The notes: generated by a model from the letters alone, not told the origin. A stretch of 64,000 nucleotides of DNA from Zhengella sedimenti (GCF_046506625.1 NZ_JBKFFP010000002.1:558001-622000); one strand, 5' to 3'; positions 10,747 through 20,104 are shown, counted from the stretch's first letter. Translations and numbers: made by a program.

Positions 10747-11925
10747 CTACATGCTGGCGGTCAGGCGGGCGACGACCAGGTCGCGGAAAGGCGGCAGCGC
10801 ATGGGCCAGGCGCAGACCTGCGGAGCGCAGCAGGCGGGCCGGCGCGGTCTCGTTGGCATAGAGGCTGGCAATGCCGTTGGTGGCATGGAAAAGCGGGAAG
10901 GTTTCACGGCGGTGGGCGCGCGCATAGCGGGCCAGGCCCTCCGTGGCGGCGATGTCGCGATCCTCGCGCAGCGCGGACAGGATCTCGCTTGCCAGCAGGT
11001 GCTGGCTCAGCAGGCCGAAATTGAAACCGTGGGCGGTGACCGGATGCATTCCGACGGCCGCGTCTCCGATCAGCGCGAAACGGTCGGCATGGAAGGCGTG
11101 GGCATAGACGGCGACGAGCGGATAGAGATGCGCGTCGGCCAATGGCGTGAGACGGCCGAGCCTGCCCTTCATCTCGCGCTCGGCCATGGCGGCGATCGCA
11201 TCGGTTCCATCGGCCATGAGCGGCTCTGCCTCGTGCGAGGGCAGGGTCACGACGATGGAGGAGCGCCGGCCGGTCAGCGGAAGCGTCGCGATGGTGACGC
11301 CATGGAAGAAGCCTTCCAGCGCGGTGTCGCCATGTTCGGCCTCGTGGGCCATGTCGCAGACGATCATCGAGCGGCCGAAATCGTGCATGAAGGCGGAGAT
11401 GCCCATCTGGCGGCGCAGGGCGGAGAAGCGCGTGTCGGCGGCCACCAGCAGCCGCGTCTCGACCACCGTTCCGTCCGACAGGGAAACGGCGACGCCATCC
11501 TCCACACGGCGCACAGCGCCAGCCTTCACGCCCGCCATGAGGCGCGCGCCGCCATGATGGGAAAAGGATTCGAAGACCGCCTTGCGGATGGCGTGGTTGG
11601 GCACAAGCCAGCCCAGCGTGGCGGCATTGCGGGCAGCGGCGTCGAAGACAAGGGCGAAGGGCGATGCGCCGTCCAGCACCTCGGCGCGGCGAAGGTAGGA
11701 TCGATGCTCTGGCGCGAAGCGGCCGGCGACATCGAGCCGTTCCAGGATGCCCATCGAGCGGTGGTTGAGCGCGATGGCGCGCCCGTCGGGCGGCGGCGCC
11801 TTCAACGTGGCAAGCTCCGCCTGCTCCACGATCAGGATTTCCAGGCCGCTCTCGGCGAGCGAGCGGGCGAAGGCCAGCCCCACCGGGCCGGCTCCAACGA
11901 TCATGACATCACAGGACATCGTCAT
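10747..11925 (-). CDS. ubiM: UbiM-type FAD-dependent ubiquinone-biosynthesis hydroxylase
   Basis: A 392-residue class A flavoprotein monooxygenase of the UbiH/UbiF/COQ6 superfamily. The FAD-binding motif GAGPVG is at 11-16, a mid-protein LLVAADTRFSALRRQMGI segment is present, and ALIGDAAVGMHPVTAHGFN lies near 285. The tail (ATNGIASLYANE, PARLLRSAGLRLAH) and the DTRFSA/GMHPVTAHGFN combination match what I know of UbiM, the alphaproteobacterial subgroup shown to hydroxylate the ubiquinone ring at C5. It acts with O2 at the membrane-associated Ubi complex. The start has GGAG 9 nt upstream; a second ATG two codons in is possible. An FNR/FixK-like palindrome lies 62 nt upstream. Assignment to UbiM rather than UbiH/UbiL is from pattern memory. 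Confidence 0.8.
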   Translation of the reverse strand: MTMSCDVMIVGAGPVGLAFARSLAESGLEILIVEQAELATLKAPPPDGRAIALNHRSMGILERLDVAGRFAPEHRSYLRRAEVLDGASPFALVFDAAARNAATLGWLVPNHAIRKAVFESFSHHGGARLMAGVKAGAVRRVEDGVAVSLSDGTVVETRLLVAADTRFSALRRQMGISAFMHDFGRSMIVCDMAHEAEHGDTALEGFFHGVTIATLPLTGRRSSIVVTLPSHEAEPLMADGTDAIAAMAEREMKGRLGRLTPLADAHLYPLVAVYAHAFHADRFALIGDAAVGMHPVTAHGFNFGLLSQHLLASEILSALREDRDIAATEGLARYARAHRRETFPLFHATNGIASLYANETAPARLLRSAGLRLAHALPPFRDLVVARLTASM

Positions 11926-11986
11926 TGCCGCGTCTCCTCACGTCTGTCGGCGGCAATGACCATAGCGCGGCGGGAGCGGCGGCATG

Positions 11987-12000
11987 TTGACGAAGGTCAA
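11987..12000. promoter_or_regulatory. FNR/FixK-type box (anaerobox) upstream of ubiM
   Basis: TTGACGAAGGTCAA is a perfect TTGAC-N4-GTCAA inverted repeat matching TTGA-N6-TCAA. It lies in the 119-nt gap between smc and ubiM, with its centre about 68 nt before the ubiM start codon. Binding is inferred. Confidence 0.6.
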
Positions 12001-12044
12001 GCGCGAGGGCTTTCCCGCGACAGGACGCGCCGGCCGGGTTCGGC

Positions 12045-15000
12045 CTACACCGCCTCGCGCAACTGTTCGGCGGTTTCCAGGTCGACGCTGACCAGTGTCG
12101 AGACGCCCTGCTCGGCCATGGTGACGCCGAACAGCCGGTTCATGCGCGCCATGGTGATGGGGTTGTGGGTGATGATGACGAAGCGCGTGGCGGTGGACTT
12201 CGCCATTTCCTCCATCAGGTTGCAGAAGCGCTCGACATTGTGGTCGTCGAGCGGCGCATCCACCTCGTCCAGAACGCAGATCGGCGCGGGATTGGTCAGG
12301 AAGACGGCGAAGATCAGCGCCATGGCGGTCAGCGCCTGCTCGCCGCCCGAAAGCAGCGTCATGGTCTGCGGTTTCTTGCCGGGCGGACGGGCGAGGATTT
12401 CCAGTCCCGCGTCCAGCGGGTCCTCGCTCTCGACCAACTGCAATTCGGCCGTGCCGCCGCCGAAGAGATGGGTGAAGAGCCGCTGGAACTGGTCGTTCAC
12501 CTTGTCGAAGGCGTCCAGCAGGCGCTCGCGCCCTTCCCTGTTGAGGCTCTGGATGGCGGCCCGCAATTTCTTGATGGCCTCGATCACGTCCTCGCGCTCG
12601 GTGACGATGGTTTCCAGCCTTTCGGCCAGTTCGCGGCTTTCCTCCTCGGCACGCAGGTTGACCGCGCCAAGGCGCTCGCGCTCGATCTTCAGGCGCTCGA
12701 GCCGGCGTTCGGTGTCGCCCATGTCCGGCATCGGCGCATCGGCGGCCAGGCCGGTATGGCGGATGACCAGGTGCGGGGGGCAGTTCAGCGCCTCGCGGAT
12801 GCGCGCCTCGGCTTCCTCGCGCCGCTCCTGCGCGGCGGTCATGCGCTCCTCGGCGCGGGCGCGCGCCTCGCGGCCCTGGGCCAGCGCGGTGATGGCGTCG
12901 GTCGCCGCCTTGTCGAGGTCGCGCTGACGGTTTTCCGATGCCTGCAACTTGTCGGCGGCCTGCTTGCGCAAGGCCTCGGCCTCCTCGATCTGGCGGACAA
13001 GCTGGCGGCGGCGGCCTTCCATCTCTTCCGGCCCGCCCTCGATCGTCTCGCGCTCGGCGCGCGCCTCGGCCTCGCGTTCGGCGAGCGCGGCGATCTGCCG
13101 TTCGGCATTGCCGGCGCGTTCGATCCAGCCCTTGCGCTCCACCGCGATGGCCTGCAAGCGGCGGGCGCGGGCCTCGGCCTCACGCTTCATCCCGTCATGG
13201 GCGGCGCGGGTTTCGGCCAGCCGGGTCCGCCCGGCAGCAACGTCGCGGGAAAGGCGGTCAAGACGCATCTGGAGATCGGAAAGATCGGGCGCCTCGCCCA
13301 TTTGCGTTTCCGCTTCAGCGATCATCGCCTCGGCTTCGGCCAGGGCCTCGGCCAGGCGGGCACGCGCCTCCTCCTGCGCGGCCTTGCGCGTGGCGACCTC
13401 GCCGGCGGCCTTGCGGGCCTTGTCGAGCGCGGCGCGCGCCTCGCCGACCGCCTGAACCCTGACGCGCACGGCTTCACGGGCGGACTTCGCGGCGTCGATG
13501 GCGTCCCGCAGGCGCGCCTCGGCGGCCTTGAACGCCTCCTCGGCGGCACGCACCGCCTTCGTGGCCGCCAGCGCCTCCGCGTCCAGTTCGGCCAGCCGGT
13601 TCTTCTGTTCCAGCCGGATGGCGGCCGCGGTGGGCGCATCGGCGGAAGCCACGAAACCGTCCCAGCGCCACAGCGCGCCGGCCTTCGAGACGAGCCGCTG
13701 GCCGGGATTCAACAGGGCTTGCAGGCGCGGACCATCCGCCTGCTCCACGATGCCGGTCTGGGCAAGCCTGCGGGCCAGTTGCGGCGGGGCATCCACCACG
13801 TCCGACAACGGGCGCGCACCGTCCGGCAGGGCGGGATCGCCAGTCCCGTCGATCGCCGCGCCCCAATGGGCAGGCGCTGCCGCATCCAGCGGCGCATCGA
13901 GGTCCTCGCCGAGCGCCGCCCCGAGCGCTGTCTCGAAGCCGCGTTCGACCTTCATCTTCTCCACGACGGCCGGAAACAGGCCGGAGCCGCCGGCATTGAT
14001 GATCTTGCGCAGCGTCCGGGCCTCGGTGTCGATCCGGTTCAATTCGGACCGTGCGGCATTCAGCGGCGTGCGGGCCGCGGCCTCGGCCTCGCGGGCGGTC
14101 TCGACAGCCTCTTCGGCCGCCTGGCTTGCCGTTTCCGCCTCGGCGCGCGCTGATTCGGCACTGTCGAGCGCAGCCTGGCAGGCGGCCGGATCGGGCAGCG
14201 CGGCCAGCTTGCTGGCGATCCCGGCCAGTTCCTGGTCCACGCCGGCGATCTGGCGGGCGATCCTTTCGCGCCGTTCGCGGCCCTCGCGCAGGCGCCGTTC
14301 GATCGCCTGACGGGCAGCGGAAGCATCGGCCTTCTCGGTGGTCAGCGCGGTCAGCGCCGCCTCGCTTTCCTTCAGCCGGGCAGCCGCTTCCTCATGGGCA
14401 GCATGGGCCTCGATCTCGCGTTCATGTGCGCTTGCCGTCTCGGCATTGAGGCGCCGCTCCTCCTCGTCAAGGCGGGCAAGAACCTCGGCATTGTCGGAAA
14501 CCATGCGCCGTTCGCGCTCGATATCGGCGGCAAGCTGCGCCAGCCGCTTGTCCAGTTCCGCCTGCCGGTTCTTCAGCCGTCCGGCTTCCTCGTCCAGTTG
14601 CGTGCGGGCGATGGTCAGGCGTTGCAGCGCGGCAGCGGCGCCCGCCTCGGCCTCGCGCAGCGCCGGAAGGGCGGACGCGCCGACGGCCTGATCCTTGGCG
14701 GCGTTCATCTGGCGGGCGGCCAATTCGCCCACGGCGGCCGTGGCGGTGGAAAGCTGGCTCTGGGCTTCCGCTTCCTGGGACTTGGCCTGGCTCCAGCGCA
14801 GGTGCAGGAGAATGGCCTCGGCGGCGCGGATGTCGGCCGACAGCGACTTGAAGCGGTTGGCCTGGCGGGCCTGGCGTTTCAGGCTCTCGATCTGGCTTTC
14901 CAGTTCGCCGACCACATCGTCGAGCCGTTCCAGATTGCCCTCCGCGGCGCGCAGGCGCAGTTCGGCCTCGTGGCGGCGGGTATGCAGGCCGGAAATGCCG

Positions 15001-15503
15001 GCCGCCTCTTCCAGCAATTGCCGCCGGGCCTGCGGCTTGGCCTGGATCAGTTCGCCGATGCGGCCCTGCCCGACCATGGATGGCGAGCGCGCGCCGGTGG
15101 ACTGGTCGGCAAAGAGAAGCTGCACGTCCCGGGCGCGGGCTTCCTTGCCGTTGATGCGATAGACGGAACCCGCCTCGCGCTCGATGCGGCGCGACACCTG
15201 GATTTCCTCCTGGTCATTCCATTGCGGCGGCGCGGTGCGGTCGCGATTGTCGAGGAAGAGCGTGACTTCGGCGGTGTTGCGCGAGGGCCGGGTGGACGAG
15301 CCGGAGAAGATGACATCGTCCATGCCGGATGCGCGCATGTTCTTGTAGGAGTTCTCGCCCATGACCCAGCGAAGGGCCTCGACGAGATTGGACTTGCCGC
15401 AACCATTGGGGCCGACCACGCCGGTCAGTCCGCCTTCTATCAGGAATTCGGCCGGCTCGACGAAGGACTTGAAGCCCAGGACACGCAAACGGGAGAAGCG
15501 CAT
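12045..15503 (-). CDS. smc: Chromosome segregation protein SMC
   Basis: About 1152 residues, full SMC length. Walker A GPNGCGKS is at 31-38; long heptad-rich coiled coils flank a hinge region in the middle (around 500-600). The ABC signature LLSGGEQALTAMA lies near 1050, followed by Walker B ICVLDEVDAPLDD. The MRFSRLRVLGF start (15503) has GGGGGAGG upstream and is preferred over the in-frame codon at 15542. SMC ATPase dimers compact and align chromosomes with ScpA/ScpB. It follows the DsbA-like gene on the same strand (78-nt gap), an order common in Hyphomicrobiales. Confidence 0.97.
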   Translation of the reverse strand: MRFSRLRVLGFKSFVEPAEFLIEGGLTGVVGPNGCGKSNLVEALRWVMGENSYKNMRASGMDDVIFSGSSTRPSRNTAEVTLFLDNRDRTAPPQWNDQEEIQVSRRIEREAGSVYRINGKEARARDVQLLFADQSTGARSPSMVGQGRIGELIQAKPQARRQLLEEAAGISGLHTRRHEAELRLRAAEGNLERLDDVVGELESQIESLKRQARQANRFKSLSADIRAAEAILLHLRWSQAKSQEAEAQSQLSTATAAVGELAARQMNAAKDQAVGASALPALREAEAGAAAALQRLTIARTQLDEEAGRLKNRQAELDKRLAQLAADIERERRMVSDNAEVLARLDEEERRLNAETASAHEREIEAHAAHEEAAARLKESEAALTALTTEKADASAARQAIERRLREGRERRERIARQIAGVDQELAGIASKLAALPDPAACQAALDSAESARAEAETASQAAEEAVETAREAEAAARTPLNAARSELNRIDTEARTLRKIINAGGSGLFPAVVEKMKVERGFETALGAALGEDLDAPLDAAAPAHWGAAIDGTGDPALPDGARPLSDVVDAPPQLARRLAQTGIVEQADGPRLQALLNPGQRLVSKAGALWRWDGFVASADAPTAAAIRLEQKNRLAELDAEALAATKAVRAAEEAFKAAEARLRDAIDAAKSAREAVRVRVQAVGEARAALDKARKAAGEVATRKAAQEEARARLAEALAEAEAMIAEAETQMGEAPDLSDLQMRLDRLSRDVAAGRTRLAETRAAHDGMKREAEARARRLQAIAVERKGWIERAGNAERQIAALAEREAEARAERETIEGGPEEMEGRRRQLVRQIEEAEALRKQAADKLQASENRQRDLDKAATDAITALAQGREARARAEERMTAAQERREEAEARIREALNCPPHLVIRHTGLAADAPMPDMGDTERRLERLKIERERLGAVNLRAEEESRELAERLETIVTEREDVIEAIKKLRAAIQSLNREGRERLLDAFDKVNDQFQRLFTHLFGGGTAELQLVESEDPLDAGLEILARPPGKKPQTMTLLSGGEQALTAMALIFAVFLTNPAPICVLDEVDAPLDDHNVERFCNLMEEMAKSTATRFVIITHNPITMARMNRLFGVTMAEQGVSTLVSVDLETAEQLREAV

Positions 15504-15581
15504 CAGGACGCCTCCCCCGCCAAACGCATCGCCGAACGGCACCGGGCGCGCAGCGGAATGACCGGTGCGCGCAGGCCCGGT

Positions 15582-16340
15582 TTACTCCATGCTGTCGATG
15601 ATCGCCGCGAATTGCTCAATCGGCATGGCTCCCGCGTATTTCTTGCCGTTGATGAGGAACGTGGGCGTCGCCTGCACCCCATATTCATCAGCCGCCCGGT
15701 TTCTCACCGCATTCACCTTGTCGAGAAGTTCCTGATCCCGCAAGCAAGCGTTAAAGTCTTCCTGTGAAAAACCGGCAATCTTGACGGTATTGTACAGCGT
15801 CGCGAGGAATTGGTCTCCAGGCGCGCCGGCCCAGTTGCGCTGCGTCTTGAAGAGAACGTCGATCAGCGGATGGTAATTGTCGCCGGAACAGCGGGCCAGC
15901 ATGAAGGCCGCCGTCGCACGCGGATCGAAGGGGAATTCGCGCAGCACGAAACGCACCTTGCCGGTCTCGACATAGCGCTTCTTCAGTTCCGGCCATGTGT
16001 CGTTGTGGAAGGTCGCGCAATGGCCGCAAGTCGCTGATGCATATTCGACAATCGTGACCGGCGCATTTTCGTCGCCAAGCCACAGGTCCGGCAGCGCGCC
16101 CTCTTCGGCCACCTTGGCGGCATCATATGAGCCGTCCGGATCGGGCACCTTCACTTCCGCCGCGGATGTGGTGGTCATGTCGATGGCCGGTGACGCGTCC
16201 CCGGCCGCGACAGCCTGCGGGGCAGCGCCGGACGATGAGGTCCGGTTGCCGTCACCGCTGTCCGAACAGGCAGAAAGCGTCAGGGCCAGAGCCGGAACGG
16301 CCACGAGGCTTGCGAGGGTGCGGATGGAGATGGATTTCAT
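15582..16340 (-). CDS. DsbA-family thiol-disulfide oxidoreductase, predicted lipoprotein
   Basis: 252 residues with a lipoprotein signal (lipobox LSAC, Cys25), a low-complexity Ser/Ala/Gly linker to about residue 65, then a thioredoxin-fold DsbA domain. The active site is CGHC at 105-108 with an ATPTF cis-Pro loop near 224, as in DsbA/ScoI-like oxidants. It would catalyse disulfide exchange in exported proteins from a membrane-anchored position. The start at 16340 is chosen because AGGTGA sits 6 nt upstream; an in-frame GTG at 16349 is the alternative. It lies between dciA and smc on the same strand. Confidence 0.88.
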   Translation of the reverse strand: MKSISIRTLASLVAVPALALTLSACSDSGDGNRTSSSGAAPQAVAAGDASPAIDMTTTSAAEVKVPDPDGSYDAAKVAEEGALPDLWLGDENAPVTIVEYASATCGHCATFHNDTWPELKKRYVETGKVRFVLREFPFDPRATAAFMLARCSGDNYHPLIDVLFKTQRNWAGAPGDQFLATLYNTVKIAGFSQEDFNACLRDQELLDKVNAVRNRAADEYGVQATPTFLINGKKYAGAMPIEQFAAIIDSME

Positions 16341-16503
16341 GCGAATCACCTGTCGGGCGGTCGTTGCGGTTTATAGGGCGAGCCTGTCATGCCACTAAAC
16401 GCGGCGAAGGGGCAAATTATGGCAAGGACCGCGCATGTGCACCCCGAAACGAGAGGCGGCGTGTTCACAATCGCGTTTGCCGCCCTCGCTCACCTGCCCG
16501 CTG

Positions 16504-17001
16504 TCACCGCCGGTCGCCGATGACGCCCCGGCCGAGGCGCTCGAGCGCGGCGCGCAGTCCCTCGTCCTCGATGCGCGCCGTCGTGCCTTTCAGCCGCGCC
16601 TCTTCCGCGCCGGTCAGCTTGCGCGGCCCGCGCGGCCGCTCGGGCTCCATGCGCAGCACCGGCTTCTGGACGATCCTGATACGGCCAATGGCGGCAAAGC
16701 CCAGAAAGGCGTTGATGCGGGCGATGACCTCGGATGTCTCATGCTGAAGCGCCAGGGCGGCGAAGCCTTCGCAGGCGACGAGCAGTGTCGCGGGTTCGAA
16801 GGGATCGTCCTCGCTCATGCGGCGCGGCCAGACGATCTTCTCGGGCCGGGACCCGGCGGCAAGACGCGCGCCGGCGATTTCCTCCCAGCTCTGGATCAGG
16901 CCGAGCGAAATGCCGGCGCGGCGGCGCAGCACGGGATCGACGATGGCCGAAACGAGATCGGCCACCGGTTCGGCATTGCGCTGGCGCGGTCTGGCTGGCA
17001 T
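16504..17001 (-). CDS. dciA: DUF721 / DciA-family protein
   Basis: 165 residues. The DUF721 core spans about 20-110 (landmarks GLIQSWEEIAGARLAAGSRPEK, VACEGFAALALQHETSEVIARIN), followed by a basic tail with RIVQKPVLRMEP. DciA-type proteins are the ancestral helper of the replicative helicase DnaB in bacteria lacking DnaC; rhizobial members are often annotated only as DUF721. The frame runs on upstream as an artefact of high GC, but the conserved domain starts at this ATG. It is divergent from mutY (63-nt spacer). Confidence 0.8.
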   Translation of the reverse strand: MPARPRQRNAEPVADLVSAIVDPVLRRRAGISLGLIQSWEEIAGARLAAGSRPEKIVWPRRMSEDDPFEPATLLVACEGFAALALQHETSEVIARINAFLGFAAIGRIRIVQKPVLRMEPERPRGPRKLTGAEEARLKGTTARIEDEGLRAALERLGRGVIGDRR

Positions 17002-17064
17002 GGCTTGGCGCCCTTCCGGCAGGTGACTTGACTCGACAGGAGCCGGCTGGCCACTGAACGATCC

Positions 17065-18183
17065 ATGACCCATATCACCGACATGAATGTCTTGCCATCC
17101 ATTGCTGCCGATACATCCTTCGCGCAGCGTCTGCTTGCCTGGTACGACCGGCATCACCGCGACCTGCCCTGGCGCGTGCCGCCTGGCCTTGCCGCGCAGG
17201 GTCAACGGCCAGATCCCTACCGGGTATGGCTGTCGGAAGTCATGCTGCAGCAGACGACCGTGCAGGCCGTCAAACCCTATTTCATGGCCTTCACCGCGCG
17301 CTGGCCCACGGTCACGGCGCTGGCCGCTGCGCAAAACGACGACATCATGAAGGCCTGGGCCGGGCTCGGCTATTATTCGCGGGCGCGCAACCTCAAGGCC
17401 TGCGCCGACCTCGTGGCGGAGCGCCATGACGGGGTTTTCCCCGACACCGCAGCCGCGCTTCGCGCCCTGCCCGGCATAGGCGACTACACCGCCGCGGCCA
17501 TCGCGGCCATCGCCTTCAACCGCGCCGAACCGGTGGTCGACGGCAATGTGGAGCGGGTGATGACGCGCCACCGCGCCATCGCGACGGTCATGCCCGCGGC
17601 CAAGGCGGCGGTGAAGGCGGGGCTGGCGGACGATGTGCCGGGCGACCGGCCGGGCGATTTCGCGCAGGCGATGATGGATCTGGGCGCCACCGTCTGCACG
17701 CCCAGGCGGCCGGCCTGCGTGCTCTGTCCGGTCAGGGAGGACTGCATGGCGCTCATCCGGGGCGATGATCCCGAGTTCTACCCGGTCAAGGCGGCGAAGA
17801 AGGAACGGCCCGTGCGCCAGGGCGCCGCTTTCGTGGCGGTGCGGGCCGACGGCGCGGTTCTGCTGGAACAGCGGCCCGGCAGCGGCCTGCTCGGCGGCAT
17901 GACCGGCCTGCCCACGACAGGCTGGACCGCGCGCATTAACGGGGAGACCGGCGCGCAGGCAGCGCCGTTCAAGGCGGACTGGAAGCCCGCCGGCACCATC
18001 ACGCATGTGTTCACGCATTTCGAATTGCGGCTCAGCGTCTGGCGCGCCGATGGCGTGGACGAAGAGGCGAGCGAAGGGCAATGGTGGTCGTCGCCGCATG
18101 CGATTGCCGGCGAGGCCTTGCCGACCGTCATGAAAAAGGCACTGGAATCGGCGATACCCGGCCTCACGAAACGCAAGCAGTGA
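17065..18183 (+). CDS. mutY: A/G-specific adenine glycosylase MutY
   Basis: 372 residues. It removes adenine mispaired with 8-oxoG. Visible: catalytic Glu58 in WLSEVMLQQT, HhH segment LPGIGDYTAAA, catalytic Asp159 in VDGNVERV, and a 4Fe-4S cluster with Cys211, Cys218, Cys221 and Cys227 (C-x6-C-x2-C-x5-C). A C-terminal NUDIX-like 8-oxoG recognition domain starts about residue 250 and includes HVFTHFEL. Eight nucleotides separate its stop from the next HAD gene, suggesting co-transcription. Confidence 0.96.
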   Translation: MTHITDMNVLPSIAADTSFAQRLLAWYDRHHRDLPWRVPPGLAAQGQRPDPYRVWLSEVMLQQTTVQAVKPYFMAFTARWPTVTALAAAQNDDIMKAWAGLGYYSRARNLKACADLVAERHDGVFPDTAAALRALPGIGDYTAAAIAAIAFNRAEPVVDGNVERVMTRHRAIATVMPAAKAAVKAGLADDVPGDRPGDFAQAMMDLGATVCTPRRPACVLCPVREDCMALIRGDDPEFYPVKAAKKERPVRQGAAFVAVRADGAVLLEQRPGSGLLGGMTGLPTTGWTARINGETGAQAAPFKADWKPAGTITHVFTHFELRLSVWRADGVDEEASEGQWWSSPHAIAGEALPTVMKKALESAIPGLTKRKQ

Positions 18184-18191
18184 GACCCCTC

Positions 18192-18803
18192 ATGCCCGAC
18201 ATCCGGCATATCGTCTTCGACATCGGCCGCGTGCTGATCCACTACGATCCCGACCTGCCCTACCGCACGATCATCCCCGACGCCGAGAGGCGCGCGTGGT
18301 TCTTCGACAATGTCTGCACCGGCGCATGGAACGTGGAGCAGGACCGCGGCCGCGGCTGGCGCGAAGCGGAAGACGAACTCATAGCGCTCCACCCGGAGTG
18401 GGAAGCGGAAATCCGCGCCTTCCGGGAAAACTGGAACGCCATGGTCCCGCATGCGTATGGCGACAGTGTCGAAATCCTGCGCGATCTTCTTTCCGCTGGA
18501 CATGACGTGACCATGCTGACGAATTTCGCCGCCGACACCTTCGCCGAGGCAAGCCGCCGCTTCGACTTCCTGACCGAGACGCGCGGCGTCACCGTGTCGG
18601 GACTCATCGGCCTCATCAAGCCCGACCGCGAGATCTACGACCATCACGCGAATACCTTCGGCCTCGACCCTGCTGCCAGCCTGTTCATCGATGACAGCGA
18701 GAAGAACGTGGAGGGCGCCAGGACGGCCGGATGGCAGGCCCTGCATTTCACCGGCGCAGACCGCTTGCGCAACGACCTGCGGGCGCTTGGCATGATGCCC
18801 TGA
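18192..18803 (+). CDS. HAD-superfamily hydrolase, YihX-like
   Basis: 203 residues. Motif I is FDIGRVLIHYD at 9-19: nucleophile Asp10, with Gly in place of the second Asp, as in the FDLGNV motif of YihX-type glucose-1-phosphatases and the epoxide-hydrolase N-terminal group. Motif II is MLTNF near 111-115, motif III Lys in GLIKPDREIY, and motif IV FIDDSEKNVEGAR. The cap region is alpha-helical. Substrate unknown; a sugar phosphate is plausible. Start chosen at the ATG 8 nt after the mutY stop, where the domain begins. Confidence 0.85.
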   Translation: MPDIRHIVFDIGRVLIHYDPDLPYRTIIPDAERRAWFFDNVCTGAWNVEQDRGRGWREAEDELIALHPEWEAEIRAFRENWNAMVPHAYGDSVEILRDLLSAGHDVTMLTNFAADTFAEASRRFDFLTETRGVTVSGLIGLIKPDREIYDHHANTFGLDPAASLFIDDSEKNVEGARTAGWQALHFTGADRLRNDLRALGMMP

Positions 18804-18835
18804 AAAAATTCGCCCGGAGCAGGACGCTCCGGGCG
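18803..18835 (-). terminator. Rho-independent terminator of ccrM
   Basis: CGCCCGGAGC (18811-18820) and GCTCCGGGCG (18826-18835) form a perfect 10-bp stem with a 5-nt loop. On the minus strand it is followed by AATTTTTT. It lies 65 nt after the ccrM stop and also just past the convergent HAD gene. Confidence 0.85.
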
Positions 18836-18900
18836 AAGACGGTCCGCGCGCGACTGGAGGGTAACGGCGGATGTGTTCCGTTTTGCGCGTGGCGGACGTG

Positions 18901-20034
18901 TCAGGCGCCGGCAGCGGCCATCGCAGCGCGCACTTCCTCGCGCAGCGCATCGATGGGCTGAAGCTCTCCGTTCCTCTCGAAGTGCCAGAAAGTCCAGCCA
19001 TTGCAGGCTTCGAAGCCTTGAACCAGTGCGCCGGTCCGGTGGATTGAACCCTCATGGGTGCCGCAGGACAGCGTTCCATCGGCACGGACCGTGGCGGTCC
19101 AGCGCCGCTTCTGGTCGGTCAAGGTCTGGCCGGGCGCGACAAGGCCCGATTCCAGCAGCGACAGGAAGGCAACGCGCGGCGCAGCGCGCTTCGGCTGAAG
19201 CTGCTTCAATTCGGCTCCATCGAGGCGGCGCACACCGGCGATGCGCGCGGATGCGGCGTCGATGTAATCCTGTTCCCGTTCGATGCCGACGAAATGGCGG
19301 CCGAGCATGCGGGCCACGGCGCCGGTGGTCCCCGTGCCGAAGAAGGGATCGAGCACCACGTCGCCGGGCTTGGTGGTGGCGCTGAGGATGCGCGCCAGCA
19401 AGGCCTCGGGCTTCTGCGTGGGGTGAACCTTGTTGCCGTCGCCGTCCTTCAGTCGTTCGCCGCCATTGCAGATGGGAAACAGCCAGTCGGAGCGCATCTG
19501 CACGTCGTCATTGGCCGCCTTCATGGCCTCGTAGTTGAAGGTATAGCCCTTTGCGTTCTGGTCGCGGGTCGCCCAGATCAGCGTCTCATGGGCATTCTGG
19601 AACCGCTTGCCGCGGAAATTCGGCATCGGGTTGGCCTTGCGCCAGATCACGTCGTTGAGAATCCAGAAGCCCAGATCCTGCAGCGTGGCGCCGACGCGGA
19701 AGATGTTGTGATAGGAGCCGATGACCCAGAGCGTGCCGCTGGGCTTGAGCACGCGGCGTGCGGCCAGCAGCCAGGCGCGGGTGAAGGCGTCATAGGCCTG
19801 GAAGCTGTCAAACTGGTCCCAATGGTCGTCCACGGCGTCGACGCGCGACTGGTCGGGGCGATGAAGCGCGCCTTCAAGCTGTAGGTTGTAGGGTGGATCG
19901 GCGAAGATCATGTCGACCGATTTTTCCGGCAGGCGGTCAAGCGCGGCCACGCAGTCGCCCTTCAGGATCGTGTCGATCCAGTCGGCTTTCTTGGAAGAGG
20001 AAGACAAGTCGTCGACAAGGCGAATAGCGGTCAT
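18901..20034 (-). CDS. ccrM: Cell-cycle-regulated DNA adenine methyltransferase CcrM (GANTC)
   Basis: 377 residues. The catalytic motif DPPY is at 46-49 near the N-terminus and the AdoMet-binding motif DPFFGTGTTGA follows at about 236-246: beta-class order. A C-terminal extension (about 285-377, with WTATVRADGTL and WTFWHFERNGELQPID) is the RAMA-like domain typical of CcrM. It methylates adenine in GANTC and is essential in several alphaproteobacteria, where CtrA controls its timing. A CtrA-like box lies 56 nt upstream, and a strong terminator follows the stop. Confidence 0.95.
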   Translation of the reverse strand: MTAIRLVDDLSSSSKKADWIDTILKGDCVAALDRLPEKSVDMIFADPPYNLQLEGALHRPDQSRVDAVDDHWDQFDSFQAYDAFTRAWLLAARRVLKPSGTLWVIGSYHNIFRVGATLQDLGFWILNDVIWRKANPMPNFRGKRFQNAHETLIWATRDQNAKGYTFNYEAMKAANDDVQMRSDWLFPICNGGERLKDGDGNKVHPTQKPEALLARILSATTKPGDVVLDPFFGTGTTGAVARMLGRHFVGIEREQDYIDAASARIAGVRRLDGAELKQLQPKRAAPRVAFLSLLESGLVAPGQTLTDQKRRWTATVRADGTLSCGTHEGSIHRTGALVQGFEACNGWTFWHFERNGELQPIDALREEVRAAMAAAGA

Positions 20035-20089
20035 GAACGCACCCGGTTACGCATTACGCAAGAACTGGCGCCATGGTTACCTGTCGTGG

Positions 20090-20104
20090 TGAACATCCGG
20101 TTAA
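20090..20104 (-). promoter_or_regulatory. CtrA-like binding site upstream of ccrM
   Basis: Read on the minus strand the site is TTAA-CCGGATG-TTCA, matching TTAA-N7-TTAA at 7 of 8 fixed positions. It lies 56-70 nt before the ccrM start in the same orientation. CtrA control of ccrM is known in other alphaproteobacteria; binding here is inferred. Confidence 0.4.

Noticed and set aside
10645..12927. 760-codon frame opposite ubiM and the 3' end of smc
   Set aside because: Antisense shadow with no recognisable domain.
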